DNA from: Chenopodium formosanum
Taxonomy: Eukaryota; Streptophyta; Magnoliopsida; Caryophyllales; Amaranthaceae
Direction of reading: 5' to 3'
NCBI GenBank assembly: GCA_024500155.1
Contig: CM044877.1
Location: forward strand, 26,045,501-26,109,500
Length of the DNA: 64,000 nucleotides
The translations under genes and the position numbers were made by a program. The notes below the pieces were generated by a model. The model made no database searches. It had not been told where the DNA came from and was given only the letters and a program-made list of their open reading frames with translations. Every line of letters starts with the position of its first letter. Position 1 is the first letter of the stretch. Shown here piece after piece: positions 21,040 through 32,918 of the stretch.

Positions 21040-21720
21040 AAAAATCAAACCCCTCCCCCACCCAACCAGCAGCCCCTCCCCCTCCACCATCGTCAGCCCC
21101 GACCACCAGCCCAACCCCCAACCTGACTTATCCCCAACCACCGGACAACCTCCCAGCCAACCCCCAACCATCGAAATCTCCACCTAATTTACCCCGACCA
21201 CCGAAACCCCCACCCGACTTGATCTCGACCACCGAACAACCTCCAAGCCCAACCCCCGACCACCAAAACCACCACCTGACCTAGCCCCGACCCCTAAAAA
21301 CGCCACCCCGATCCCCAAAACAGCAACGAACTCCAACAAAATCACCACCACTCTCACCGCAAAACCCTAACTCCAATGAAACCACCCCCACCTAATTTAA
21401 ATTGGCCGGTCGCACTCCTTGACCACCTAAACTCGTCGGTCGACCTTCTAGAAGGCTAATTAACCTAGCCCTAACCCCCTCGAAACCATTCAAAACCTGT
21501 AACCTCCTTAAAATTCGTTCTACCCGTTTTCTAGGGTTTCGGATTTTATGGTAGTTTCAGGTTTTGAAGTTCTTTCGAATGGGTTAAAAGGATTTGGGGG
21601 GCCGAAAACGGGTGAAAAGGTAGGGAGGTAGGGTCGCCGACGCCGGGGGTTGGGTAGGGGCGTCGCGGCCGCCGGCAAGGGGAGGGGGAGCTGGGCAGTG
21701 GGTGGGGGGAAGGGGTGGTT
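21040..21720. repeat. GC-rich core of the MULE-like element with strand-composition flip
   Basis: The left half is strongly C-rich (CCCCGACCACC-type runs) and the right half G-rich (GGGGGTTGGG, GGGGAGGGGG). The switch is near 21530 at a TCTAGGGTTTCGG motif. The core has no convincing gene, and the proline-rich frames are composition artefacts. The design matches the core of the element at 23180-24245. Confidence 0.6.
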
Positions 21721-22052
21721 GATTTTTTATTTTTTAAAAAAATTTAAGTATAATTATTAAATTATTAAAAAAAATAATTAAAAACCTAACTATAGTTAAA
21801 TATTATTGATAAAAAAAAAAAACAAAAAAAAAACTAACTATAGTTAAATTTTTAATAAAATATAATAATTAATGTCATAAGAAATAATTATAAAAAGTTT
21901 AGGAGTACCAAAGATAATTTTAAAAAACTTTGTTTACCACTTAGAATTTTATAAAATTGAAGTTTATCAAAGAGAATTTCCCTTCTTTTTTTTACGAGGA
22001 GGTCTAATGCATGCTATATGGTTTAGCTCTTTGAGAAGAGTAATTGCAAATT

Positions 22053-22665
22053 GGGAAATTCTACATAATACCTCTGAGGTATTGACTATTTCACGTTGTG
22101 CCCCTCCCTTTGAAAAGTTCCACGCTGTAACTTCAAGGTTCCAAAAGTGATTAAGTTGTACCTCTCCCGTTATCCTTCCGTTCCATGTTGCCGTTAGTGG
22201 GGACCACTTTACACCTATTTAATTTTTTTTTCTCGATTTTCATGCTAAAAATGTCTCATTAAAGGTTTTAGGGGTCATTTTAGCCCTAAAGGATCCAAAT
22301 TGAGCTTGGATTTTGCAAAACAAAAAAAATGTAAACGCCTCGTTTTGTGAATTTGAATTCTCATAGTTAAATTTAGAATTCATAAAATGGGGCTTTTACG
22401 TTGCTTTTTTGCAAAATCCGAGCTCAATTTGGACCCTTAAGAGCTAAAATGACCCCCAAAACCTTTAATGGGATATTTTTAAGACGAAAATTGAAAAAAA
22501 TAGGTGTAAAGTGGGCTCTACTAACGACAACATGCAACGGAGGGATAACGGCAGGGGTACAGCTTAATCACTTTTGGGACCTTGAGGTTACAGCGTGGAA
22601 CTTTTCAAAGGGAGGGGTACAACGTGGAATAGTCAATACCTCAGGGGTATGATGTAGAATTTCCC
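22053..22665. mobile_element. Fold-back MULE-type MITE, 613 bp, 9-bp TSD TTGCAAATT
   Basis: TTGCAAATT flanks the element at 22044-22052 and 22666-22674. The left arm begins GGGAAATTCTACAT and the right arm is its complement. The inverted match continues almost to the centre near 22359, so the whole element can form one long hairpin. The ORF-like frame within is a by-product. A 9-bp TSD is the mark of Mutator-like transposition. Confidence 0.88.
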
Positions 22666-22699
22666 TTGCAAATTTGTGATTTTTTTTTAGGTCAAACCT

Positions 22700-23079
22700 G
22701 CGTAATCTATCTTCTATAATCTTCTATTAACTATTACTAAAACAGAAGTTGCTGGCATCACCATTGCCCACGTGTTGTTTTTCAATAAAAAATTTCCTGC
22801 CTAAATACAATGATGGTGTCATTTTTTTTAAGTGGAAAGATATCATATTTATGTAATTTAAAAATTGGAAGCTTCTAAAGCACACTAATAAATGACCTCC
22901 TACATTGAACTATGAATTAGACAATGTTGAACATATACTATATCATAATTTTGATTAAAATAAAAAATTTTAAAATTACAAAATATATGTAATTCTTATT
23001 TAATAGCGATTTATATTTTAAATGTACAAATTAAAAATAGGATTTATATAAATCGTGCATCGCACGGGTTCTAACCTAG
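22700..23079 (+). mobile_element. Helitron-like element (non-autonomous)
   Basis: The 3' end shows the Helitron pattern: a short hairpin CGTGCATCGCACG, then GGTTCTAAC and CTAG at 23076-23079 followed by T. The 5' end is less certain, near a TCTATAATC/TCTATTAAC stretch at 22697-22731. There are no TIRs or TSD and no coding sequence. Confidence 0.55.
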
Positions 23080-24508
23080 TTATAACTAAAATAATTACCA
23101 CTGATGTCATTACTTTCCACATGTCAATTTCTTATAAAAAGATTTCCCTCCAAAACTAATAATGACATTATAATTTTTTGGGAAATTCTCTTTGGTAGAC
23201 CTCTAAAAATAAATATTCTCAGTGGTCAAATGCAAAAAAAGTTATTATCCTTGGTGAACCATGTTTTAAAAAGTTTTATCAATGGTAACATTAAGCAAGG
23301 TAATTTGACCCTATGGTTAACCCCTTCTTAGATTTTTTTTAAAGGAAAAAAAACCCCCAAACCCCTCACCTAGCCACCAGCACCACTGCCGGCAGCTAAC
23401 CCCCAGCCGGCTTGCCTTCCCACCTCCAGTCGACGACGCCTGCCCTCTACCACCTCCGGCCGGCGACGCCCCACCTCGGCCCCGTTCCTCTTCCCTTTCC
23501 TATTTCCCCCATCGATCACCACCCGCCCCACCTCCTCTCTTTCCCAGTTCCCCCACCACCATTCGTCGGGCCCTTATCGCACCCAAAACCACCACGAAAA
23601 CCAACACCCCTCCCCGACAAACCCCTTCCCCGACAAAACTACCACAAACCCTTGAAATCTACCCAAAACCACCAGAAAATCGAAACCCATTTCCTGGGTT
23701 TGGTTTCAAAACCCTAAACGGGTTTGGGTATTTTCGGGTGTTTTGGGGTTTTTTAGGGTTTTTGGCCAGCAAAAAGGGGGGGTCGTCGGGGAAGGGCGCC
23801 GGTTTTGTGGTGGTTAGAGTGATCGGCGGTGGGCATTGGGTGGGGAAAATAGGAAGGGTCGAAAAGGGGGGAGAGAGAGAGGAGGTGGGGGCGAGGGAGG
23901 CGGGCGTCACCAGGGGAGGCCGACGCACCAGCGAAGGTAGAGCTGGGCGCCGGTGCCGACGTCGATTTTGGTGTAGGAGGGGGAGGGGGGAGGGAATGGT
24001 GGGGAAGGTGGTGGTAGGGTGGTGGTTTTTATTTTTTTAATTAATTTTAAAATGGGGGTATATTAGGCATCACAACTTTTTTTTTACTTAGAATGGTTAA
24101 CCATGGTTAAGAAATACCTAATTACCTTGCTTAATGTTACCATTGATAAAACTTTTTAAAGCATGGTTCACAAAGGATAATAACTTTTTTTGCATTTGAC
24201 CAGTTAGAATGTTTATTATTAGAGGTCTACCAAAGAGAATTTCCCTAATTTTTTTTTTCAACATAAATAAAAAAATTGAAAATGGTATTGACTAATTATG
24301 CAATTTCCATTGCATAAATTAAAGAAAGGTCGGACTATTTCATTTTCTTATAAACATTATCTTTTTCTCCTACTCCGTATATTTTATACAGATTATATGA
24401 ATGGGGTTTCAACTCTTTATTAATTTATCAACATATTAGATTTTGCTTAAATTATTTGTTGAACTGTAACATATTGTTAAAATCATGTATCGCACAAGTC
24501 TAATCTAG
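23080..24508 (+). mobile_element. Second Helitron-like unit, split by a MULE
   Basis: Its start (CTAAAATAATTACC, CCACATGTCAATTTC, ATGACATTA) resembles the start of the preceding unit (CTAAAACAGAAG, CCCACGTGTTG, ATGGTGTCATT). It is interrupted at 23180 by the 1066-bp MULE and resumes at 24246. It ends with CATGTATCGCACAAG and CTAG at 24505-24508. Its 5' border directly abuts the first unit's CTAG end. Confidence 0.45.
23180..24245. mobile_element. MULE non-autonomous element, 1066 bp, TSD TAATTTTTT
   Basis: TAATTTTTT stands at 23171-23179 and 24246-24254. The arms begin GGGAAATTCTCTTTGG and extend for about 140 bp. They share CTTGGTGAACCATG, AGTTTTATCAATGGT and CAAGGTAATT in inverted order. 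The core is GC-rich: C-rich to about 23700, then G-rich. Proline-rich and glycine-rich frames on both strands arise from this composition. I do not see a recognisable captured host exon, although a Pack-MULE cannot be ruled out. Confidence 0.85.
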
Positions 24509-24922
24509 TAATTTATATATTAAAAAGCGTTCTTAAAAACGTTTATGTTTCACGTAGATCTACACTAATATTGCGCCACATCACTATTCACGTACGCCAC
24601 ATCACCACTAGCATTGTAGCAATGATTTCATTTCACTATTGAGAGAAAAACATCCCACAAGATTCGTCACATGTGACCTTATGTATATGAGATCACATTC
24701 TTACCTTCTTAGCTAATAGTAACTCATGTCATTTATACACACATAAATTACTATATGTTTAAGTAAACACATAAACAATTATATAGCATAGAGAAAAGTT
24801 AATAAAAACGAATAGATTCAACAAAATTAAGACAATATTAAGTCTTTTTTTTTTTACCAACATTATGTCATTATATATATTTAAAAGTAGTAAACCGGTG
24901 CAACGTCCGAGCTACACACTAG
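24509..24922 (+). mobile_element. Third Helitron-like unit
   Basis: It starts after the preceding CTAG with TTATATATTAAAAAGCG. It ends in a hairpin-like CCGGTGCAACGTCCG followed by CTAG (24919-24922) and T. It differs in sequence from the two upstream units. The boundaries are tentative. Confidence 0.4.
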
Positions 24923-24926
24923 TTCA

Positions 24927-25286
24927 TTATAATAAATCAATTTCCGCCAAAGTTAACAAACTTCGAGGAAAAGGACCAAGAGATACAAATTTGTCACAAC
25001 CCCTAGCATCCCATCTTGCTACATTATGTGCTAGAGTATTACACGCACGTTTGACACGAGAGAAAGAACAAAAACTAAAACAGGAAGAAAGTCTAGAAAT
25101 ATCTTCGTAAAGCAGGAAAACTGGAGCAACACCCACTGCCTTATTGTTGATAGCCTTCACCACAATAATCGAGTCACTCTCCAACTGCACTCTATCAAAA
25201 CCCAGCCTTAGAGCAAGTACCAAAGAAAATATGCACGTTGCTGCCTCTGCTATCTCCACGCCCCACCCAGCATGCTCGTGATACAC
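24927..25286 (-). pseudogene. RNase H-like (RVT_3) fragment of a retroelement
   Basis: 119 codons with GWGVEIAEAATCIFSL, LESDSIIVVKAINNK and VKRACNTLAHNVARW. This is the order seen in RVT_3 domains of plant non-LTR elements and derived 'reverse transcriptase-like' proteins. The catalytic Asp of the LESDS motif is present, but the N-terminal strand and any RT are missing. It is most likely a truncated LINE 3' end or a dead domain copy. No partner gene is nearby. Confidence 0.6.
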
Positions 25287-25997
25287 AACAGAAAATTTGT
25301 AATTGTATGTCTATCACTAATGCTTTACTAATAGGTATATAGTGTTTTTGTTGTAATAATCTGTTAAAAAGATTTTTTGTTCATGATTAAAGCTTACACA
25401 TTACTCAAGGTAATTAAGAATTTTGAAAAAATAATCTCTAATTTTTAAAAACTAGGAAAAGTACTTGAACTAAGTTACTTAAAAAATCTACAACTATTCT
25501 GTCACATCTAAATAATTCAATAATATATTGTTTCGGGGTTTTTTGTGTCTCACGGGAGGCTCGAGAGAGTTATGTTATAAATCTGGAATTTGACGCATGT
25601 ACCTGCAAAACAACAGAGGCTCCGATTAATATGAGCTCCGCCTCCGACGATCAAGTTGGAACCGTTCAAAGAATAGTAAAAGGTGCGGAAAAGTAAAAGT
25701 AGATTTTCTCAGATTCCGAGATCAGGTGATTGAGAATCGTGCCCTTACCTAGGTCTATTTTTCTGTTTCTCCAAACGGGATATCGAGGAATTCTAGATGA
25801 AGGTTTGTACTCCATTATGAAATGGATAATGGAGTACAAGGGGTAAATAAGACTTTTTATACAACTTTTGCAAAGTCCACATAGACATCCTGTATCTATG
25901 CATGGCAGGTGAATAGTATCTCATTTTGTGAATTAAAAAATGCAAGTGGTAAAATATGTGGAGCTACTGCACTTTTCTCTCTACTGCCTTCTCTTGC
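25287..25997. other. Unassigned spacer
   Basis: About 710 bp before the large Gypsy element. A perfect 14-bp inverted pair (25805-25818 and 25826-25839, 7-base loop) could form a hairpin. No coding frame or known repeat was recognised. Confidence 0.6.
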
Positions 25998-27970
25998 TGT
26001 AGACACCCATTTGTGTCTCCCCAAAAACAAATCCAGTGATGAGTACCTTTCGCGTCGAATCATAATCGAATGAAGTGAAAGTGTGGAAAGTCTAGTGTTG
26101 CGGAAAGTTTTTATTTCTTTTCTCTTCTCCCTGTTTTTGAAAACTTATTTTAAGAAAATAGCCAATCCAGTTTGTTTGGTCCATGTTATGGGTCCAATAG
26201 TAGTGTAGTTGGATGGGGCTTGCAAAGACTTTTCCAACGATATATTATAAGCCCAATTTCGATGAATATTGAGGAAGTTATGGCCAATTTACTAAACTGG
26301 GCCCGGTTTGAGCTTTATATGCGGCCCAATGTTCTAGGGGAGGGCCTAATATGATTTATCACTCCTAATGCAATTAGGAATGATTTTAGTCTTCTAGATT
26401 CTTCTAGAAGGTTCTTTTCATTCCTAATTCAATTAGCATTGATAAATTGACTTTTAATGACTTTTCAGAGTTTTAATCAAAATCAAATAGCATTTTTGAA
26501 GAAATTATATTATTTTATCCTCCTGTACGGTAAACTTATCGGATTTTTGAAAACGCGTTAAAATCGAGCTTGGCGTCTGACCCTAGCCCTTGGCGCCTTG
26601 AACCAGGCCTGGCGCCTGGCGCTAGCCATTGGCGCCAGCTAGCCAGGGTTGGCGCCATCTCTGTTTCCTGAGCATCAGACTCTGTTTTGTTAATTTATCT
26701 TTTTTGGCTGATTTTCTCTATAAATATCGTATTAAAAACCCCGTTTTCAGGGACCTACAATCAAGATTCATCAACAATCAGTTTTCATTCAACAATCATT
26801 AATTCTTTAGCATTCTCTCTCTCATTCATCTCCTTCAAAACTTTGTTTTCATATACAAAATTCCGCATTCGCAAGATCTAGAAACACCTAGCCATATTCG
26901 AAGTTGCCTTTGCCCTAGATGTGAAAGGTTTTAATTTCTGAGGGTTTGGTCCCAAATCTCTCTTTCAATTATTTAATTTGATTGTTTTGATTATTATTTT
27001 CCTTGAAGTTACTAACGTGTGTATTTTGTTATTAGAAAGAGGTACGAGGCATCAAAGTAAGTACTTTATTGATTTATTGATATTATGATGTAGAAATCAT
27101 GTTTACATTGTTGTTATGATATTCCTAGTGTCATGTCTAGGGTAATTTTAATATTAAATATGATTGTTACGATGCTTCTTATGTTTTTCCTAATATTTAT
27201 TCATGTTAGTATCATGTTAGGGTTAAATATTTGATTTTTATTACTTAGTGACATGCTAGGGTTTGTTATTAATCTTGTTAGTATCATGCCTAGGATCTTG
27301 CTATGTTTATTATGCTTTAATATTAACATGAACATGATAATTATTATAATTGTTATAATTTATGATGATTATGAATTTATGATTATTTTGATGATGATTA
27401 TTGTTATTCATGTTTATTCACAATATTCATTATTATTTTTATGTTGCCTGATAGTTCTTATTTATTGTTTGATCACACCTTTTATGCATGTTTAAAGGGA
27501 ATTGGTACTTGCAATCACGCTTAATAAGATAATTAATAATCTTGTTTAGGGTTAATTGTGATTATAATTCAAGTGATCGCCAATAATAGTTTGTTTGTGC
27601 ATTAAATTCAACCAACGTAGATTAAACAGGTTTAGGGTAATTCTATTGATTGCATGTTAGTCAGAAAGCGCACATGAATACGATTAGAATAAAGTAGAGG
27701 CCTATTATTAGGGCAAGTTCAATCTCTTTTAGGTTGGATTTGTATCTTCATCCCCGAACCCTTATTTGGTTCTAGACCATATGGAGTTGACGATCTCTTG
27801 GATCGTTAAGGGGTGTAACCTTCATCCTATGAACGGTTTACAAGTTCCTAAAACTTGTTGGCGACTCTTTTGCTCTATCTTCTTTCCCTTTGGACGCCAC
27901 CGTACTTTAGTGTATGATCACAGTGGGGTTCAAGCTAGTGGGATTTAAAGGCTTGAAATTATTCCCTACA
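25998..27970 (+). repeat. 5' LTR of the large Gypsy element
   Basis: 1973 bp. Within U3 a GGCGCC cluster (26566-26660) precedes a TATAAATA box (26719-26726). The sister LTR is 44493-46419 (1927 bp). The two differ by scattered substitutions and small indels, including a deletion just upstream of the GGCGCC cluster in the 3' copy. Small frames in U5 are not genes. Confidence 0.95.
26566..26726 (+). promoter_or_regulatory. LTR promoter: GGCGCC cluster and TATA box
   Basis: Four GGCGCC palindromes plus GGCGCT and GGCGTC variants lie within 95 bp. The TATA box follows about 65 bp downstream. Some copies (ATTGGCGC) fit the plant E2F consensus WTTSSCSS. Whether that is functional is inference. Confidence 0.6.
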
Positions 27971-29658
27971 GTTTTTGGCGACTTTGCTGGGGAGGATTTC
28001 TATTTTAATTCCTGAATTTGTTTCGGCAATGATTTAGAATGAGTGGATGAGACTCGAAAAGTTCTAAGTGTTTCATGTGCGTAATTTTGATTAATATTAT
28101 TGTCATATGCATAAAAAAGATCTCATTGGAAATACCATCCGTAATGAGTTAAAAACATAGGAAATTTGAGAAGTATCTTTCACAACTAAGACCGAAATAA
28201 CACCGCGCGAAACTGGAAAATTTTATCGAGCACAGAAAGCTGCTGAGGCATGTGGGAAGTAGCGTCAGGGGCCAGAGCATTGGCGCCAACATTTTAGTCG
28301 TAGCGCCAGACGCCAGCATTGGCGCCAGGCACTACAGTTAAAAGTTGGCGCCAGTCTCTGTTTGCTGGCGCCAATTTCCCCCAATACCGAGCCAGAAATA
28401 TGCGTTCTAATTTCGACTGGTTTTTCGTATTGTTTGCTCGATCCTACTTCCTGATTGAATTTTTTCTCACTTTTCTGAAACCCATATGTGTTCTACATAT
28501 GGACATAACCCTCTGGGAATTCATGCTCCATCTACCCGATTGAACGCTCCGTGCAACAAAGGTTACATCCGAGAATGTTGAATTCACCAAACCATGGAAG
28601 CGAGTTTTTTTCTAAAACTCGCGGTGTCCCATCCACTCGCGCCAACCCTTCACGGTTAGGCTTCCGCGCGGTGCATTCGGACAATTAATCATGGACCCTC
28701 TTTGACTAAACCATATCCCGAACTTTAGAGAACTAGAGCCATGGTTAGGTTGCGAACGCATTGCGTCATATTGTGCCTACTTGACTAATTGTGCATCATT
28801 TGTTGTGCATATATATTCTATGCTTCTCTTAACCGTTTGTTGACTTGTGTTGAGATTAAATAAATTAATGACTTAAAGAACTTTGCCTAATTAATTAATT
28901 AATTAATTTAAGTCAATAAAGTCTAATATTTTAATCGGAATTGACCTAGTACGACTTTAGGCATACCCCAGTTGACTAATAACACCGAAAACAATCCCAG
29001 ACCAAAGTTCCACTATTGGCGCCAAGGTTTGAGCTGTAGCGCCACACTATGGTGTGTAGCGCCTGACGTCAGCTATGTTGTCTGGCGCCAAGCTCCACAG
29101 TGTGACGCCAGTTCTGTCGCTTGACCGACAGTTCGGATTATTTGTCGAGTCATCACCTAGAGTCTAATTAATCAGTTTTCTGTTTTATTCGGTTAATTTT
29201 GCTGTCAATAATATTTAATTGAATCGATGATCGAGTTTAGGCACTAAGTCCCATGGTCTTACACAAGAGTCCAAACATGTCACTTACACTCAACGCACAC
29301 ACCAATACACATACTTTGACCGTGATTAAGAGAGTCTTGTGTGCGCGTTTTTTTGGTCATTTTTTTAGGGGGTAAGTCGGATATTAATCCTCCAATATAA
29401 AAATAATAATACTTAGTTCCCCAAAAATGTACATTAAAATGTACATTATTTTTGCCTAAAATATGCACCTTTTTTTCTTTTTTCCCTTAAAATAAACCAT
29501 AAAGTCAAGTTGATTCGAGTCAAGTAATTAAAACGCAAAATGGTTCAATTTACAGCGCGTGGTCAAGAAAGGAAGGACGATTAATCAAAGATAACCTCTT
29601 CGTACAAGTTCAACTTTTCGACAAACCTATAGCTCGCAAGAGGAAAGCAAGGGTTATA
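27971..29658 (+). other. Primer-binding site and long untranslated leader
   Basis: The bases after the LTR (TTTTTGGCGACTTTGCTGGGG) resemble a tRNA-complementary primer site. The sister element at 54724 has TTGGCGACTCCACTGGGG. The 1.7-kb leader has no ORF. It has two further GGCGCC clusters (about 28270-28380 and 29015-29100). Long leaders are usual in the Tat clade. Confidence 0.7.
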
Positions 29659-30745
29659 ATGGCAACTCAAGAAGAAGTCAATGATCTTAAGAACCAACTG
29701 GCTACTGTGACTGAGACACTGAAGCTTCTCGCACTTAGGATCGACGATCCCGTGAAGCAACAACAAATGGACCTCATGTAAGAGAGCCTAAGCAAGTTGT
29801 TTAGCGACTACAATTTTCAAGAGCTTACATCGCAAGGGGTCTCGGTGGACAAAGATCTTCTTCCGCAGAAGTTCAACGCCAACGACATCCCAAAATTCAG
29901 AGCAATTGACAACCCTTACTTCCATTTAAGAGCATTTGAAACAATAATGAGTATCTAGGGTATTGATAAGAAAGTCTTCCCTTCTCTGTTCTCACTATCT
30001 CTCGAGACCGTTTGCCAACAATGGTTCTTTTCTCTCGAGAAAGAAAAGACCTCTACCTGGAAGTCTTTAGCAAACACTTTCGTTGATAGGTACAAGTGCA
30101 ACATTCAAGTCGAGACTGACCATAGAGAACTTGAAATCCTCAAACAGAAAGAGAATGAAGGCTTCACCTCTTTCTTTAACAAGTGGAGAGAAACCTCAGC
30201 TAAGATAATTGAGGTGCCAAGTGAAAAAGAGTCTGTGAGACTATTTATCAAGAATCTCCAAGAAAAATATTTCCAAGCATCTTAAATATCAAAATAATCT
30301 CCATACCTTTAAGGCTGTTTATGACATTGGGATCAATATTGAAGATGACTTGGCTAAGTCAAAAGCTGCCAACAATAACTCCAATAGTGGCTGGAAAGGA
30401 AAGAAGAACGACAATCCTTCTTCTTCCAAAACCGCCCACTCAAATAATGTTAGCACCTTTAATTTAGGAGAAGTTCTTGCCATGAACAATCAAGGACAGA
30501 AGAAACCATTTAGGAGGAACTTCACTCCTATTGGCATGAGTTATGACACTGCATTTGATCGATTAAATGCAAAAGGTCTTATAACTCCCATTGGACCATT
30601 TGGGGACCCCCCAGTCGAGAAGAGGTCGGTTAACTGGAACCCCAATGCACACTGCAAGTATCACCAAGGTAGGGGCCATTCTACTTAAAGCTATTGGAAG
30701 CTTAAGGAAGCTATCCAAGACCTAATCGACAATAACAAACTGCCA
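29659..30745 (+). pseudogene. Gypsy gag, N-terminal part, broken
   Basis: The start is ATG 29659 (MATQEEVNDLKNQL). In-frame stops are at 29779-29781 and 29956-29958. A one-base change of frame is near 30270, and a stop at 30686-30688. The sister copy at 57454 lacks these two early stops, which confirms them as damage. Visible capsid motifs are LETVCQQWFFSLEKEKTSTW and FTSFFNKW. A zinc-knuckle-like CKYHQGRGH follows at about 30654. Confidence 0.85.
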
Positions 30746-32131
30746 TTGCCCCCTGCCAGTAAGAAGCCAAGCATCGACAATGCACCTCTAGCTCATACTC
30801 TGGCCATCTCCGATGAAGAAAACGAGGTTGACCCCTCCTCTCTCATTAAACCTGTCGAAGAAATCAATGCCATAGAAAAAGAAGAGGAGATCTTTTTCGA
30901 TGTCAAAGATAGCCTTTCAGAACCAGCAAATAAGGAAGATATACAATTGCTCACACTGTTTATGAAGGAGGCATCGCAACTACTACGTGAAGCTCTCAAA
31001 GTTATGAACGAACTCCATAAGAAATATGATGAGCTTCCACTTCCGAAAGAAGAACCTAAAAGAGAATTCACACCAGTGAGAACGACTTATGAGGCAAAGT
31101 ATTTTCCCTTACAAGTCACTGAAAAACCCAAGAAGAGCAATAGAATCTACACTCCAATTGGGATCCCATATGCGCAAATGTTCGAAATGCTCTCCGAGAG
31201 TGGCGAGGTCAAACCTCTAGAACCGAGACCATTCGAGTCATTAAAAAGGACAGATAGATATTACTGTCAGTATCATCAATCAGGGGGTCACACTATAGAA
31301 AACCGTTTCAAGTTCAAGGATTTGGTACAGAAAATGATTGATGAAAAGAAACTAGTCCAAGTTCAACAAGAAGAGGATATAACCATTAATGGAGTTTGGG
31401 ACAGTGATGAAGAAGATGTCTGTCTAAAGGACATAGTAGGACCTTCACCTTCTGTATCATACACCACAAATGACATTTGGGCTGAAGAAGATTCATCAAT
31501 AGATGTCCTCACAAGATCCGGGAGAATGCAACCTCCCGTTTCAACACAACCTATGCCCACCATACATCAAGTTCCCATACCTATCATCGAAGACAATGAC
31601 ATTGTTAAAAAGTTTAAGAAGACAAAAGTTGAGATGAATGTGTGGAAACTTCTGGCAACATCTCAAGAACATAGGTTGGCTGTAATGAATGCCTTGGATA
31701 AAATCGGGATAGATTCTGACACTACACTTGAGGGACTAGCCAACTTCCTCACAAGTGACCTTCCTAGTCCGATTAATTTGATCACCTTTTCTGACAAAGA
31801 TTTACCCCCAGAAGGTGACAAACATTACAAGGCATTAAACCTCACGGTAGTCTGCAAAAGGATGAATGTTCCCATGACTCTTGTAGACAATGGATCGGCT
31901 ATCAATGTCTGTCCACTTAGAACTGCGAGGATGCTTGGCATAAGGGACGAAGATTTAACTCCGTCCACACAAGGAATAAGAGCCTACGATAATACTCGCT
32001 GTCAAGCTCTTGGCAAAATAACCCTAAATGTAACGACAGGAGCAATAAAACATGCTACTACTTTTCAAGTAGTGGACATCAAAGCCTCATTCAACTTGTT
32101 GTTGGGACGCCCTTGGGGCTTCATGATCTAA
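30746..32131 (+). pseudogene. Gypsy gag C-terminal part and aspartic protease
   Basis: An open frame of about 460 codons. Near the middle is a second zinc-knuckle-like site (YYCQYHQSGGHTIENRF). The protease follows, with the catalytic segment TLVDNGSAINVCPLRTARMLG and the C-terminal flap LLLGRPW. The frame breaks immediately after this motif at about 32115-32131, where related proteins continue. The fragment is probably not translated as a separate protein. Confidence 0.85.
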
Positions 32132-32207
32132 AGGCCGTCCCTTCATCTCTCCACCAACAAGTAAAGCCATAGTTGGAGGAATTCCAATCACTATTGATGC
32201 TTCGCCT

Positions 32208-32897
32208 ATGAGAATCAAATTCATAGAAAATCCAATCATTAATGTGGAGCACGATGAAGATGATGAAGACCTATGGGGCTTTAACGAAGAAGTCTCCTTA
32301 ATCCAGGAGGATGAAAGGACATCTCTTTGCCATGACCCCCATTCCAACATGACCGTCAACGCCATGCTGAAGAAACAAGGACACTTCCCTGGGATGACCC
32401 TAGGAAAGAAGAAAGGGATAGCAAAATCGTTGAAGTCACCTGGCCTCCCTAAGCTAGATACTTTCGGACTTGGTTTCGAACCGACTCGGAAAGATCTCAA
32501 GCGAGCCCAGGACAAGTTGAAAGCACGTAGGGACGCTCGCATTCAAAAGAAAGCAATTCCAATGGATCAGTACCCTCTTACGCTTAATGGTCAGTTTGTA
32601 AAAGAAGGAGAGGACTATCCATGCCATGAATTTCCCGAGCCATTTGTTGTAAACGACATAAGACAACCGGGATTCGAGATTTTCTTGGATTGCTACTTCA
32701 CTGATGAAATCCCAACTCCCGTCCACAAGGAGAAAGCACCTCCATGCTTTGACTTTAACGTCATGGGATTACTGTTTGGGCGAGAAAAGAATGAGCCAAC
32801 TTATAAAGAAGATAACTCCTCGCTCATTCAAACAGTCCTACAAAGTGAAAGCTTCGACTCCTCGAAGCTAATTACTCCAGCAGAAGGATCACTATAA
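32208..32897 (+). pseudogene. Gypsy pol linker between protease and reverse transcriptase
   Basis: Open frame containing a G-patch-like piece (MTVNAMLKKQGHFPGMTLG, then GLGFEPTRKDLKRA). This segment is known between protease and RT in Tat-clade polyproteins. It ends at a stop (32895-32897) just before the RT frame, so it is separated from both neighbours by damage. Confidence 0.75.
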
Positions 32898-32918
32898 GGA
32901 TGGCGCAAGACTATCAAA

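Larger units (their letters stand above)
14906..21982. mobile_element. MULE-like non-autonomous element carrying nested insertions
   Basis: The left end reads GAAATTTATCTTTGGTGAAC. The complement of the right end reads GGGAAATTCTCTTTGATAAAC. After them both arms share AGTGGTAAAC and an AT-rich inverted stretch. A second inverted block (AACTATAGTTAG) lies further in. The core (about 21040-21720) is GC-rich. The 9 bases after the right end (TTCTTTTTT) resemble the poly(T) before the left end, consistent with a 9-bp TSD but not proof. Without the nested MITE and the Copia element it would be about 1.2 kb. The same termini occur on the element at 23180-24245, which has a perfect 9-bp TSD. Confidence 0.55.

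Noticed and set aside
22401..22652. 83-codon frame in the fold-back element
   Set aside because: It is the reading of one palindrome arm, with no similarity to a known protein.
23412..24040. Proline-rich and glycine-rich frames on both strands in the MULE core
   Set aside because: Open frames are expected in GC-rich sequence without AT-rich stops. No conserved motif is seen and frames overlap on both strands.
25805..25839. Small perfect hairpin as a microRNA precursor or terminator
   Set aside because: Arms of only 14 bp, with no extended pairing and no flanking gene. Recorded as a simple inverted repeat only.
26687..27495. Short hydrophobic frames inside the LTR (repeated at 45137-45945)
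   Set aside because: They lie in R/U5 of an LTR, differ between copies by indels, and have no conserved start or domain.
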